NCBI RefSeq assembly: GCF_000190475.1
Contig: NZ_AEWH01000036.1
Coordinates: 27,948-91,947, forward strand
DNA length: 64,000 nucleotides
DNA from: Ornithinibacillus scapharcae TW25
GTDB lineage: Bacteria; Bacillota; Bacilli; Bacillales; Amphibacillaceae
Direction of reading: 5' to 3'
Position 1 is the stretch's first letter; each line of letters begins with the position of its first letter. Both the position numbers and the translations under genes were made by a program. Positions 36,631 to 46,444 of this stretch are shown here, one piece after another. The notes under the pieces were generated by a model. It ran no database searches, was not told the DNA's origin, and worked only from the letters and a program-made list of their open reading frames with translations.

Positions 36631-37687
36631 GCATGTCATCCCCCGGTAATAATTCTTTTAATCTAGCTAGTACAAGTCTAATTTGAAAGTAACTTATCGA
36701 ATCATGACAGTGATCTTTAATTGCTTTTAGTTTATAAGAGCGCGCTTTCTGGATAGCAGCAAGAATCTCACTTTGATCCTCTTCCTTCACAAAACTCTCT
36801 ATCTCCATATCTCGATCATATAACGCAATTTCCACAATATGATCATAGATGGTATTCAGTTTTAAGTTACGTTTATCAGCAATTTGCTGGATATGGTATC
36901 CATCGCGTAGCAATTGATAGGTTTGATTTGCCGTATTGGTAATAAATTTTTGATTATTCGTTGTTACGCTTGCAACATCTGTCAGTATCTCAAAGGTTGA
37001 TGATTCATCACCAATTACGTGAAGAAGCCTATGAATAATTCCTATTAGAAGGATACTAGCATTATCTCTAGTTAACTGGTATTCATTTGCCAGCTGATCC
37101 ATGCTTCTACCAATATATTTATATCCAGTAAACCTATTTATGAAGAACTCTGCTTCTAAATCGGATACATATGTTAACAATTGATAAAGCTCTTTGTATA
37201 GAGTCTCTGTTATATCTATATGTCGTTTTTGTTGATAAAATGTTCTCACCCAAGACGTTATTTCTGGACGATCTATAATTGGGATGAAGGCATTATTATT
37301 CGCTTTAATATTGGAATAGGTTTGAACTAATAAGTATAGCCGTTCAATAAAAGTAATATCTCTACCAGTGAATCGAATTCCGTTTAAATATGTAACGAGA
37401 TTAGATGCACGATATTCTTTCAAAACGGCTTCACCAGTATCTGTTATCTGATAATAATCCTTATCCATCTTAATTAAGTTATTCTTTTGCATAGTAGTAA
37501 TGATAGATATAAACGATTCCCTTGTCATCGTCTGGTATATTCCATAATATTTTTCAAGTCGAAAAAGCCTTGCATCGTGTACCGATTGGATTGACTTTTT
37601 TCCAGCTAGAATATGATATATACCATAGATTGTTCGATTATCTTTTATCTGCTTTATACATTCCAGGATTATTCCTTCTGTATACAT
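36623..37687 (-). CDS. ypbB: YpbB, helix-turn-helix domain protein paired with RecQ
   Basis: A 354-residue mostly helical protein, the usual upstream partner of recQ. The C-terminal part (about 265-350) resembles the helicase-associated HTH domain seen at the ends of RecQ proteins; GYHIQQIADKRNLKLNTIYD is the recognisable helix-turn-helix. B. subtilis YpbB is about 352 residues. It is first in the ypbB-recQ-ypbD operon. A role in DNA repair is inferred from the pairing. Confidence 0.85.
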   Translation of the reverse strand: MYTEGIILECIKQIKDNRTIYGIYHILAGKKSIQSVHDARLFRLEKYYGIYQTMTRESFISIITTMQKNNLIKMDKDYYQITDTGEAVLKEYRASNLVTYLNGIRFTGRDITFIERLYLLVQTYSNIKANNNAFIPIIDRPEITSWVRTFYQQKRHIDITETLYKELYQLLTYVSDLEAEFFINRFTGYKYIGRSMDQLANEYQLTRDNASILLIGIIHRLLHVIGDESSTFEILTDVASVTTNNQKFITNTANQTYQLLRDGYHIQQIADKRNLKLNTIYDHIVEIALYDRDMEIESFVKEEDQSEILAAIQKARSYKLKAIKDHCHDSISYFQIRLVLARLKELLPGDDMHD

Positions 37688-37748
37688 ACTTTTTACTCCT
37701 CACCCTTATTATAGTATGTATCTCTATGATACCATTAGTTTGCTTTGG

Positions 37749-37777
37749 TTGAATTATAAAAAATAACAATTTAAAAT
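37749..37777 (+). promoter_or_regulatory. SigA-type promoter of fer
   Basis: TTGAAT (-35), a 17-base spacer and TAAAAT (-10) lie about 40 bases before the fer start, in the divergent gap with ypbB. Confidence 0.6.
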
Positions 37778-37785
37778 AGGTATAG

Positions 37786-38073
<288 letters not shown>

Positions 38074-38077
38074 GATG

Positions 38078-38105
38078 GAACACCAACTAATACTAGTTGG
38101 TGTTC
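38078..38105. terminator. Hairpin between convergent fer and the ECF gene
   Basis: A perfect 12-bp stem (GAACACCAACTA with TAGTTGGTGTTC) and a four-base loop. The T tracts on both sides are short, so efficiency is uncertain. It overlaps the stop codon of the ECF gene. Confidence 0.6.
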
Positions 38106-38602
38106 AAATGTTTCTTTATATATTTTTTAAACAGATAGGATATCGTAGGATAAAATAATATCATAAAAATAACATTTCCTACTGCATGATACGTATCATA
38201 TGGTAATCCTACTACATAATATGCCCAAAACCCATGACCTGTAACTTGATAATTTGTCAATGAAATGATAAATCCATACAAATAACCACTAAATAAAGAC
38301 ATGATAATGATAACTACAAAAGGGATGTTTTTCCAAACCCTGCCCGCTATTCCAGCCAAGCAACCAATAAACGCCCAGGAAATAATTTGCCAAACAGTCC
38401 ATATCCCAGTACCTAATATCATGTTGGATAAAAAGGTGACGAGTAAAGCAAGCATTATTCCACTTACTGGACCAAGAAATAGGCCACTAATGATAATTAC
38501 TGAAGTTACGGGTTGGACATTTGGAATAGAAGCAAAGGCAATTCGTCCAACTACAGCAAGTGTAGCAAGAATAGCTAATAAAGTTATTTTATAAGTATTC
38601 AC
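38093..38602 (-). CDS. ECF transporter S component, predicted cobalamin-type
   Basis: A 169-residue integral membrane protein with five to six helices, typical of substrate-binding S components that dock to a shared EcfAA'T module. Segments such as ARIAFASIPNVQPVTSVIII-like (about 20-38) and the tryptophan-rich GTGIWTVWQIISWAFIG resemble S components found under B12 control. The start is a GTG six bases past the DUF4430 stop. In B. subtilis the FMN-controlled riboflavin importer ribU is in this place, but the sequence here does not look like RibU. Substrate is inferred from the upstream cobalamin riboswitch. Confidence 0.72.
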   Translation of the reverse strand: MNTYKITLLAILATLAVVGRIAFASIPNVQPVTSVIIISGLFLGPVSGIMLALLVTFLSNMILGTGIWTVWQIISWAFIGCLAGIAGRVWKNIPFVVIIIMSLFSGYLYGFIISLTNYQVTGHGFWAYYVVGLPYDTYHAVGNVIFMILFYPTISYLFKKYIKKHLNTN

Positions 38603-38607
38603 TTATC

Positions 38608-39038
38608 TCATTCCCATGATTGGTAATCAAAATTAACCGTATCGCCATCTTTAAGCTCTACTTCCCCAGCACCTACCATGGACTGCTCGCCATTGACAGA
38701 AAACATCCATGACATTTTGTTTCCTCGTCTAATGATAAGCCTTCAAGAGTATTAATGAATCCTCCTTCTTCCTCAACATCAAAGTTTTCTTTCATAACAT
38801 CTAATAGAATATCACCTTCTTCAATTTCAACTTCTCTTTCTTCTAAAATCTCTGCTTCTTTATTCTTTGACAATACGACTGTAATGCTAGCCTCTTCTTG
38901 TTGTTCAGTATTCTCATTAGAGCTAGTTTCATTTTGTGATGATGTGGACTTATTATTAGTAGCTGAATCATCCCCACAAGCAGAAAGAACAACTACCGAT
39001 ACGATAACTACAAGTAATTTGAATAATAATGATTTCAT
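38608..39038 (-). pseudogene. DUF4430 lipoprotein gene with a -1 frameshift
   Basis: The start ATG at 39038 has a strong site (GGAGGAG). A lipoprotein signal ends at LSAC, followed by an Asn/Ser/Glu-rich linker and a DUF4430 domain (GDILLDVMKENFDVEEEGGF). After LDEETK the open frame changes and stops early. In the neighbouring frame the domain continues as MSWMFSVNGEQSMVGAGE and ends KDGDTVNFDYQSWE, stopping at 38608. One extra A in the run at 38715-38718 would restore it. DUF4430 is related to the C-terminal domain of transcobalamin. A B12-capturing lipoprotein is inferred. Confidence 0.75.
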
Positions 39039-39089
39039 CTTTTCTCCTCCTTTATTAAAACTAAGTGAGAGCACAGGCACACACAAAAA

Positions 39090-39119
39090 AAGAGTTAACC
39101 CCGTAACTGGTTAACTCTT
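39090..39119 (-). terminator. Terminator of the cobalamin riboswitch expression platform
   Basis: A perfect 11-bp stem (AAGAGTTAACC with GGTTAACTCTT) with an eight-base loop. On the minus strand it is followed by TTTTTTTGTG. It sits between the aptamer and the DUF4430 start, so high cobalamin probably stops transcription here. Confidence 0.85.
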
Positions 39120-39197
39120 GCGACATTCTAGTAACGAATAAAAAGCAAAATCTACTTTTTATGTATTAGATTGTCTCAATTGTCCTATCCTCGGGAT

Positions 39198-39372
39198 AAT
39201 TGATACAAATGAATATTGGCAGGTCTACTGGCTTGTGATTACTAACCTACTTTAAGCCCTTCCCGTAGCAAATACTACAGTGGTCATGCTTATTTCGTCA
39301 TCACTTACAGTTGCGAGGACAGCTCTAGATTTTCACTAGATTCCCTATTAAGTAATATACTTACACCAATTT
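39198..39372 (-). promoter_or_regulatory. Cobalamin riboswitch aptamer
   Basis: On the minus strand the B12 box AGCCAGTAGACCTGCC lies at 39218-39233. Upstream of it come GGGAAGGGCTTAAA, GCATGACCACTG (the GCCACTG element), CTCGCAACTGTAA, and TAGGGAATCTAGTGAAAATC. This is the full order of conserved blocks of the AdoCbl-type aptamer. The boundaries are approximate. It controls the DUF4430 and ECF S-component genes. Confidence 0.92.
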
Positions 39373-39439
39373 CATTCCACATGTATTCAATTCTATTCAA
39401 TATAGTAACATACTGTACATTAAATTCAAGCCATTATTT

Positions 39440-41197
39440 TTATTTCGGAATCGTAAAGTTAAAAGTCGTTCCAATATTCACCTTACTATTCACTGTAATC
39501 GTACCTTTATGTGCAGTAACAATATTTTTGGCAATCGATAAACCTAATCCTGTGCCTTTAACATGTTTGTTTCTAGTGCGAGATTTATCCGCCTTATAAA
39601 AACGCTCAAAAACAAATGGTAAATCCTCCTCTGGAATGCCACTGCCACTGTCTTTTACGGAAACAGAAAATCCATGTTCATCATTAATAACCGATACGTG
39701 TACATAACCATCTTTATTCGTATGTCGAATTGCATTATCAATGAGATTCGTAAACACTTGTTCAATTCGGTCAGGATCAAAGTATGCAGAAGTCTCTTGG
39801 ATATCTTTTTCTAGTGCTAGTTCAATCAGATTTTCATCTGCAATCCCTTTAAACTTCCGGTATATACGATCGATAAAAGGAGTAACTTCCACATCTTCTG
39901 GTTTTATCGTTAAGTGACCCGCTTCCATACTTGCCAAATCTAGTAATTCATTTACTAATCGACTTAGTCTTAAGGATTCTTCATAAATGATTTGTGCGAG
40001 TTCATTCTTCTGTTCTTTCGTTTCTGCAATATCATCTACTATTGCCTCACTGTAACCTTGCAGCATCGAAATAGGTGTTCGCAACTCATGAGAGACATTC
40101 GCAATAAAATCTTTACGTAACTTATCAAGACGACGTTCCTCCGTCATATCTCGAATTACTGCAACTGCACCACGTATATAAGACTGATCATATAATGGTG
40201 TCATAATCATGACCCAGGTTCTACCCTGTATAGCGATTTCTTCAATGACTTCCTTTTCACCTTGGATGACTTTCTGAAGTAACTCCGATAATTCGCTTGG
40301 TAACTTGCGGTTATTATCAGTCTTCGGAATATTTTTTTCAAAGTACCAATGTTCTATAAACAATTCTGCTGGACCATTGGTTGCAATGATGTCACCACTT
40401 CTACTCATTGTAATAACACCATCAGCCATAGAATTTACAATACTAGATAATTGCTCCTTCTCTTGGCGTAGTGCATTGATATGAAACTTCAGCTGTCTTC
40501 CCATATGATTAAAAGCCATTGCTAGCTCGCCAATTTCATCATGGGTGAGAATAGGAACCTTCGTATTAAACTCACCTCGGGTCAAATCAAACGCCGCTTC
40601 TCTCATTTTAATAAGTGGTGAAGTAATACGAGTAGATAAGAAGAAACCAAAAATTGTGGTTAGTACTATTGCAACAGCCGCAGCTCCAAGGATGATTTTA
40701 GTCGTCTCTGACTTCGTCTTATCTACTATCTCCAATGATTGGTAGACCAAAACAGCTGCATCTGCATTGGGAACTGATGTCCCAACGAGCATGACACCAG
40801 GTTGATCGTCAGGTAGTTCAATTTCTCCCTTTACTGAGTCTTCTGATGAAAGAATCTTCGTCAGATTGGAATGGTCTAATAACCATTGATCTTTCATCCC
40901 GGATAAATGGTCATCGTTTGTAGTTGAACCCCAAACATCACCATCAGGATATACGACCAACACTTTACTAGAAGGATCTTTTACACGCTCCGTTGTTTCA
41001 TAGATAAGAGGTTTATCTTCGTGGTTTTCTACCATGACAGACACCTTGGTAGCAGTTTGTAATAAGTCTTCTTCTGCTTCTTGAATATGAAAGTTCTCAA
41101 AGAACTCTAGTAAAAATACAGTTAGTACGATTAACACAAAAGAAACTAGCAATAATATCGTTACTGCTAGCTTCCCAACAACACTACGCCAAAACAT
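39440..41197 (-). CDS. resE: Sensor histidine kinase ResE
   Basis: The 585-residue membrane kinase of the ResDE system for oxygen limitation and respiration. Membrane helices lie at about 10-31 and 167-187 with an extracytoplasmic domain between. HAMP follows (about 188-240), then PAS (about 250-350), the dimerisation helix with phosphorylated H370 in NVSHELRTP, and the ATPase with DNAIRHT and GTGLGLSIAKN. Its ATG shares one base with the resD stop. Length matches B. subtilis ResE (about 589). Confidence 0.95.
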   Translation of the reverse strand: MFWRSVVGKLAVTILLLVSFVLIVLTVFLLEFFENFHIQEAEEDLLQTATKVSVMVENHEDKPLIYETTERVKDPSSKVLVVYPDGDVWGSTTNDDHLSGMKDQWLLDHSNLTKILSSEDSVKGEIELPDDQPGVMLVGTSVPNADAAVLVYQSLEIVDKTKSETTKIILGAAAVAIVLTTIFGFFLSTRITSPLIKMREAAFDLTRGEFNTKVPILTHDEIGELAMAFNHMGRQLKFHINALRQEKEQLSSIVNSMADGVITMSRSGDIIATNGPAELFIEHWYFEKNIPKTDNNRKLPSELSELLQKVIQGEKEVIEEIAIQGRTWVMIMTPLYDQSYIRGAVAVIRDMTEERRLDKLRKDFIANVSHELRTPISMLQGYSEAIVDDIAETKEQKNELAQIIYEESLRLSRLVNELLDLASMEAGHLTIKPEDVEVTPFIDRIYRKFKGIADENLIELALEKDIQETSAYFDPDRIEQVFTNLIDNAIRHTNKDGYVHVSVINDEHGFSVSVKDSGSGIPEEDLPFVFERFYKADKSRTRNKHVKGTGLGLSIAKNIVTAHKGTITVNSKVNIGTTFNFTIPK

Positions 41198-41913
41198 TAC
41201 TCATCATCTACCTCAAACTTGTATCCTACACCCCATACTGTGACAATCATCTTTGCGGCCTTCTTGGATACTGTATTTAATTTTTCTCGAAGTCTTTTCA
41301 CATGTGTATCTACCGTTCTTAAATCACCAAAGAACTCATATTGCCAAACATCTTTCAATAATTGTTCCCGATTAAATACTTTATCTGGTGATTTTGCTAA
41401 ATAACATAGTAATTCATATTCCTTCGGTGTTAATGCAACCTCTTGTCCATCTGCCGTAACACGATGTGCATCATGATCAATGGTCAAGTGTGGAAATACT
41501 ATTAAGTCCTTCGTTTGCGCATTGACATCCTTTAAGCTTGATGCATTAGTCCTTCTTAGAAGTGCTTTTACTCGAAGAACAACCTCTCTTGGACTAAAAG
41601 GCTTTACAATATAATCATCTGTTCCAACCTCAAAGCCTTGAACTCGATTTGCCTCTTCTCCTTTTGCTGTAAGCATGATAACAGGAGTGTTTTTTTCTAA
41701 ACGAAGTTGTTCACATACCTCTATTCCATCCATTTCTGGCATCATCAAATCTAATAGAATAACATCGTAATCGTTCTCTAATGCTAATTCCAATCCTTCT
41801 CTACCATTTTCTGCTTCTTCCACTTCGAACTCTTCACGTTCTAAATACATCCGGATTAGTCGGCGGATTCTTTCTTCGTCATCAACTACAAGTATTCTTG
41901 AACTACTCTCCAT
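41197..41913 (-). CDS. resD: Response regulator ResD
   Basis: A 238-residue OmpR-type regulator. The acidic pocket is D11-D12 and the phosphorylated residue D55 in VILLDLMMPEMDG; the signalling lysine is in IVKPF. A winged-helix DNA-binding domain follows (about 135-232), with LRTVDTHVKRLREKL as recognition helix. It lies upstream of resE and is separated from resC by a strong hairpin, so resDE can be expressed alone. Confidence 0.96.
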   Translation of the reverse strand: MESSSRILVVDDEERIRRLIRMYLEREEFEVEEAENGREGLELALENDYDVILLDLMMPEMDGIEVCEQLRLEKNTPVIMLTAKGEEANRVQGFEVGTDDYIVKPFSPREVVLRVKALLRRTNASSLKDVNAQTKDLIVFPHLTIDHDAHRVTADGQEVALTPKEYELLCYLAKSPDKVFNREQLLKDVWQYEFFGDLRTVDTHVKRLREKLNTVSKKAAKMIVTVWGVGYKFEVDDE

Positions 41914-41974
41914 TGACTTGCTCCCCCTTACAACTAGTTACTTTTAGTATAAACCAAGGATAATTAAATGTATA

Positions 41975-42013
41975 AGAAAACATGACATTTGTCGTAAAAA
42001 TGTCATGTTTTCT
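41975..42013 (-). terminator. Terminator between resC and resD
   Basis: A 16-bp perfect stem (AGAAAACATGACATTT with AAATGTCATGTTTTCT) and seven-base loop, 9 bases past the resC stop. The following minus-strand bases are TATACATTT, so the T tract is short. It should at least reduce read-through from resABC into resDE. Confidence 0.75.
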
Positions 42014-42021
42014 CACTTCTC

Positions 42022-43215
42022 TTATGCATATGAGTGTAGCCCTGCTAAAACAAGGTTTACTACGATTAAATTAAACATAATGATTCCAAAACCTATCACT
42101 GCTAACCATGCAGACTTTTCCCCATGCCAACCACGAGATAATCGTAAGTGTAGGTAGGCAGCATAGAAGAACCATGTTACCAATGCCCAAACTTCTTTCG
42201 GATCCCAGCCCCAGAAGCGTCCCCATGCAATTTGTGCCCAAATTGCAGCAAAAATTAAGCCACCTAAAGTAAATACCGGGAAACCAATTGCCACTGATCG
42301 ATAATTAATTTCATCGACTAGGTCTGGTTTAATATTTTTCAATAGTAGTTGAATGATAGCAGCAACTCGTTTTCTAAACAATAAGCGTACTAATCCATAC
42401 AATACACTACCTGTTAGGAATGACCAGATAACGGTATTAAACTTTCGACCTGCATCTGCACCATGCATCCAAGATGGCGTTTCGAACCACGGCTTCATAA
42501 CATCTTCGGTTAATAACGTACCCTCGTAAGGTGCAGCTATTGCTGGTAACGTATATTCGGTTGTTTCAGTCTTTCCATTTAAGCGATACTCGAATGTTGC
42601 ACTATAATTCATGGCATTAAATACAGATGAAATGATTATAAATCCGATTGCTAGGAATATAGTGTACATTACCGCTTCTAGTGCAACGGTACGTCCACTT
42701 CTAGTACTTTGATCGATACCGTGGATTAAATATATTAATCCAGCGACAAAACTAATGAACAAAATACCTTGTCCTAAAGCAACAGTTGTTACGTGTATTT
42801 GTAACCAATGACTCTGTAAAGATGGCACAAGTGGTGCAATGTCAGTTGGAAACATACTAGCATAGGCAATAATAAGCATCGCGATTGGTAAAGCAAATAA
42901 TCCTAGAATACTTAATTTATAGATAAAGTAAATTATGATAAACGCAAATACTAAACACATTCCTAGGAACGTAACGAATTCAAACATATTACTAACCGGA
43001 GCATGACCAGAAGCCATCCACCTCGTAATAAAGTACGTTAACTGTGCAATAAACCCAATGATGGTTAGCGTTATGGCTAGTTTTCCAGCAAAATTAGATT
43101 GTTTGCGTTCAACATTCTTATCTTTAATCGTAAAGCCAAAGAAAAATGTTGCAACTAAGTAGAGAATAAATGCTGTAAACAGCATCGTACTACTAGTTTC
43201 TATTAAACTCGACAT
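42022..43215 (-). CDS. resC: Cytochrome c biogenesis protein ResC (CcsA/CcsB type)
   Basis: A 397-residue protein with about eight membrane helices. The heme-handling tryptophan-rich motif is [18 protein letters not shown] near 341-358, flanked by conserved histidines. With ResB it forms the system II heme delivery and ligation complex that attaches heme to apocytochrome c outside the membrane. It lies 21 bases downstream of resB. A clear site (AAGGAGGA) precedes the ATG. Confidence 0.95.
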   Translation of the reverse strand: MSSLIETSSTMLFTAFILYLVATFFFGFTIKDKNVERKQSNFAGKLAITLTIIGFIAQLTYFITRWMASGHAPVSNMFEFVTFLGMCLVFAFIIIYFIYKLSILGLFALPIAMLIIAYASMFPTDIAPLVPSLQSHWLQIHVTTVALGQGILFISFVAGLIYLIHGIDQSTRSGRTVALEAVMYTIFLAIGFIIISSVFNAMNYSATFEYRLNGKTETTEYTLPAIAAPYEGTLLTEDVMKPWFETPSWMHGADAGRKFNTVIWSFLTGSVLYGLVRLLFRKRVAAIIQLLLKNIKPDLVDEINYRSVAIGFPVFTLGGLIFAAIWAQIAWGRFWGWDPKEVWALVTWFFYAAYLHLRLSRGWHGEKSAWLAVIGFGIIMFNLIVVNLVLAGLHSYA

Positions 43216-43236
43216 GAGTTGTCCTCCTTGTACTGC

Positions 43237-44957
43237 CTATTCATCTTCATTTTGATCATCTACCATTTTAATGGAAGTACCTTCTAATGCTTTCTCTATA
43301 TCTTTTTTCAGTCCAAACCAATTCTTATTCGTATGACCTGCTAAAAGTAAACCATTTTCTTTTGGATGTAACCAAATTCTTCTGTGTTGCCAATACATCC
43401 CTTGAATCACACCAATCATAAAGATGATAGCGCCAACCATAAAGAATGGAATAGTACGATCCTTCTTAATACTTAGTCCACTCTTACGGTCAAAATCGAT
43501 GGAATCAATCAATATACGATATTGGTTCTCGCCTGTGGCATCAATAGATGGTGCAAATGTACCAACCACATTCCCCATAGGTTGAAGGTCAACAACGGTT
43601 GGATCTATTCCTAAATTCTTTGCGGAACCAATTACATCACCGACAAAGCTAATCTCGAAGTCTTCACTTTCAGGTGAAGAATATAATTTAAAAACAAATG
43701 CTGGATTGTTAGAATTATTCGTTTCGGACCTAACACCGTCTTCTGATAGTTTGTAATCAGGATAGAATTCGGCAACCTCAATCTGGAAACCATTATCCAA
43801 TTCATAATGTGTTTCTGGGTCAAATAAATCAATTGTAAATTCTCCCAGTGCCTCTGCCTCTGGATCATTCATCTCATAAACTTTAAAGGTCATCTTAGAG
43901 AATTCATTTAATTGGTATCCTTGCTGATAAAGTGTAAACCCTCCAAATTTGGCGGGTTCGTTCATACTAATCTCAAAGTCATCTACTTTTACCAACTCTT
44001 CCTCTGCCCCAATAACTTCCGATTCACCAGCTTTATAAATAACGGCATTTGTTTGGAAATTACTAGGGATAATCCGATTTTCTTGTGCTAAAGCATCTTT
44101 AAAACGCTCGTCCTCTGAACTATATGTATCGAGTATAAACTCTTCGTTCTTAATATAATACTCTCCATCTGTACCAGGAACAACAGTCAGTTCTCCTTCT
44201 CTAACCCAGACATAATCATCTATGAAGAAAAACGAGGTTGTTCTAAGTAGTGCAGCAATAAGTATAATAATAAGACCGATATGGTTGACATATGGACCCC
44301 ATCTTGAAAATCTACCTTTTTCGGCGACGATGTGCCCGTCTTCTTCCTTAATTTTATAACGTTGCTTCTTTAATCGTTCTTTAACCACGGCTATATCATC
44401 ATCTGTCACGACTTCTGTTTCGCTATAGAAACGAAGTCTACTAAGAAATGACGCATGACGTTTCGCACGTTGTCTTTTTAGGGCACGATACAATGGTACA
44501 AAACGGTCAATACTACAGATAACTAAAGAAACTCCAATTAAGGCAATAATGATTAAATACCACCATGAGCTATATAAATTATGGAATCCCATTTGAAGGT
44601 ATATCTTCCCAATTATTCCATAGGTTTCCGGATAGAAAACTTGCGGATCACGTGAAATTGCATCTGCTGGTATGTATTGTTCTTGCGGTAATATTGTTCC
44701 AATCCCAGATGCTACTAATGCTATCACTATCATCCAGACAGCAACCTTTACCGAAGAAAAAAGTTCCAAACTTTATCTATAATTGTTTTATTATAGGTGG
44801 TTGATCTTCTAGCACTGCCTTCATAGCGCATGTTTAGTAATTTCTTTTTATCGTTACCATCAATATGCTGATTGGCTTCAATAGGTTTTCCACAAGCTTC
44901 ACAGAGGACTGTTCCTTCTGGATTCACGTGGCCACATTCACATTTAATATGTTTCAT
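43237..44957 (-). pseudogene. resB: Cytochrome c biogenesis protein ResB (Ccs1), frameshifted
   Basis: The true start is the ATG at 44957 behind AGAGAGGG. The N-terminal part begins MKHIKCECGH and has a zinc ribbon (CEC...CEAC), then MRYEGSARRS and DKVWNFF, ending at a stop at 44748. The rest, from SSVKVAVWMIV to the end at 43237, is in another frame and starts without a binding site. One extra T in the run at 44757-44762 joins both parts to NFFSSVKV, the expected family sequence, for about 573 residues. The Ccs1 domain itself is intact. Either a sequencing error or a disabling mutation. Confidence 0.85.
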
Positions 44958-44974
44958 GATTATCCCTCTCTGGT

Positions 44975-45553
44975 TTATGATTCACTCGGTTGAATTTGTT
45001 TCAGATATCCCTCTAACCGTTCAAGTGTTAGTGCTCCTTCTACAATTTCAACTATTTCTCCCTCAGGGCTTATAAAAAAGGTACTAGGAATAGGTCCGAT
45101 TTTATACTGATCACGTACTTGGTCTTTTGTATCATGTGGTATAGGGAAAGTTAGGTCATACTTATCAACAAACTTATCTACCACAAATTCGGTTGCATCT
45201 AAACTTACCGCAATGATTTCTACACCCTTTTCCTTGTATTCAGGATAGAGCTCTTGCATATATGGCATTTCAGCTTCACAAGGTTTACACCAGGTTCCCC
45301 AAAAGTTTAACATGACACCTTTTCCTTTGTAATCACTTAGGCGAATGGTCTCTAAATCATTATAATTATTCACTTGGTTTAACTGAAAATCCGGGGCTTT
45401 ATCCCCTACTTTATAGATAGTTCGATCCGCCGTTATATTGGTTACAAGTGCATAAACAATTGCAACTAGTAGGACAGCTAGGATAACGGAACGAAATATT
45501 AGTCTATTTTTTCGTTTGTTGCGTTTATTTGTTTTTGCTTGCTCCACACTCAT
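44975..45553 (-). CDS. resA: Thiol-disulfide oxidoreductase ResA
   Basis: A 192-residue membrane-anchored thioredoxin-fold protein. An anchor helix spans about 20-39, and the active site WCKPC has C89 and C92. It reduces the heme-binding cysteines of apocytochrome c before heme attachment. B. subtilis ResA has CEPC; lysine replaces glutamate here, which could alter the redox pH response. It lies upstream of resB and downstream of rluB. Confidence 0.94.
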   Translation of the reverse strand: MSVEQAKTNKRNKRKNRLIFRSVILAVLLVAIVYALVTNITADRTIYKVGDKAPDFQLNQVNNYNDLETIRLSDYKGKGVMLNFWGTWCKPCEAEMPYMQELYPEYKEKGVEIIAVSLDATEFVVDKFVDKYDLTFPIPHDTKDQVRDQYKIGPIPSTFFISPEGEIVEIVEGALTLERLEGYLKQIQPSES

Positions 45554-45605
45554 AGGTCACCACTCCTCGACCAATTATACCATTTTATGGTCAATGAAAT
45601 TATGT

Positions 45606-46349
45606 CTAATCTTCAACAATTTTGGTTGCCAAATTTCTCATTTGGTTTACCTCTTTTGGGGTAAGCTTTCGAAACTCCCCAACTCTTAAACCATCTAAGG
45701 TCAATAAGCCATAACGTTCCCTTTTGAGTTTTAACACCGGATATCCTAATTGCTCCATCATTCTACGAACATGCCGGTTTTTTCCTTCTTGTAAAGTAAT
45801 CTCAATTACCATAGAGTTCTTCTTTTTATCTGTTGAAAGCACACGATATTCTGTTGCTTTCAGGAGATCACCCTTATCTTTGACGCCTTTTCTTAATCTT
45901 GCTAGTTCTATTTTTGACGGAATTCCTTTGATTTTAGCTACATACACTTTTTGAACACCATGTTTAGGGTGCATTAATAGATTGGCAAATTCACCATCAT
46001 TCGTTAATAACAATATCCCTGATGTATCATAATCCAATCTTCCTATCGGATAGATTCTTTCTTCAATGCTCTCAAAGTAATCTAGTACAACTTTACGATT
46101 CTTGTCATCCTTTACACTGGAGATGACGCCTCTTGGCTTATAAAACATATAATAAACTGGCAGTTCCTTCTCTAAAGGTACCCCATTCACTTCAATTTTG
46201 TCATCAGGACCTACTTTCGTTCCTAGCTCTCTAATGACTTGATTGTTCACCTTTACTTTGCCTTCTAAAATAAGTGCTTCTGCTTTTCTTCTTGAAGTTA
46301 TTCCACTTTGTGCAATAACCTTTTGTAATCGTTCTTTTTCATTCGACAT
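45606..46349 (-). CDS. rluB: 23S rRNA pseudouridine synthase RluB
   Basis: A 247-residue enzyme of the RsuA/RluB family, modifying U2605-type positions of 23S rRNA. An S4 RNA-binding domain spans about 5-55, and the catalytic aspartate is D106 in GRLDYDTSG. RHVRRMMEQLGYPVLKLKR is the typical C-terminal signature. Position between spmB and resA is conserved. Confidence 0.93.
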   Translation of the reverse strand: MSNEKERLQKVIAQSGITSRRKAEALILEGKVKVNNQVIRELGTKVGPDDKIEVNGVPLEKELPVYYMFYKPRGVISSVKDDKNRKVVLDYFESIEERIYPIGRLDYDTSGILLLTNDGEFANLLMHPKHGVQKVYVAKIKGIPSKIELARLRKGVKDKGDLLKATEYRVLSTDKKKNSMVIEITLQEGKNRHVRRMMEQLGYPVLKLKRERYGLLTLDGLRVGEFRKLTPKEVNQMRNLATKIVED

Positions 46350-46386
46350 TTTATCACCAATTTCTTTCTTAACTTTAACATAATAA

Positions 46387-46411
46387 TAGCGTTAACTTTA
46401 TGTTAACGCTA
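46387..46411 (-). terminator. Hairpin after spmB
   Basis: A perfect 10-bp stem (TAGCGTTAAC with GTTAACGCTA) with a five-base loop, about 35 bases past the spmB stop. The minus-strand T tract is weak (TTATTATG), so it may be a poor terminator. Confidence 0.45.
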
Positions 46412-46444
46412 CCCAAACGATTTTATCCAAATTTCCAAAAAAAC

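Noticed and set aside
38673-39086. DUF4430 gene as an intact 137-codon frame
   Set aside because: The end after LDEETK is not domain-like and the true domain end is in the adjacent frame; the first 16 codons lie before the binding site.
43237-44769. resB started at a TTG at 44769
   Set aside because: No binding site, and it omits the conserved zinc-ribbon head that is present in the neighbouring frame with a proper start at 44957.
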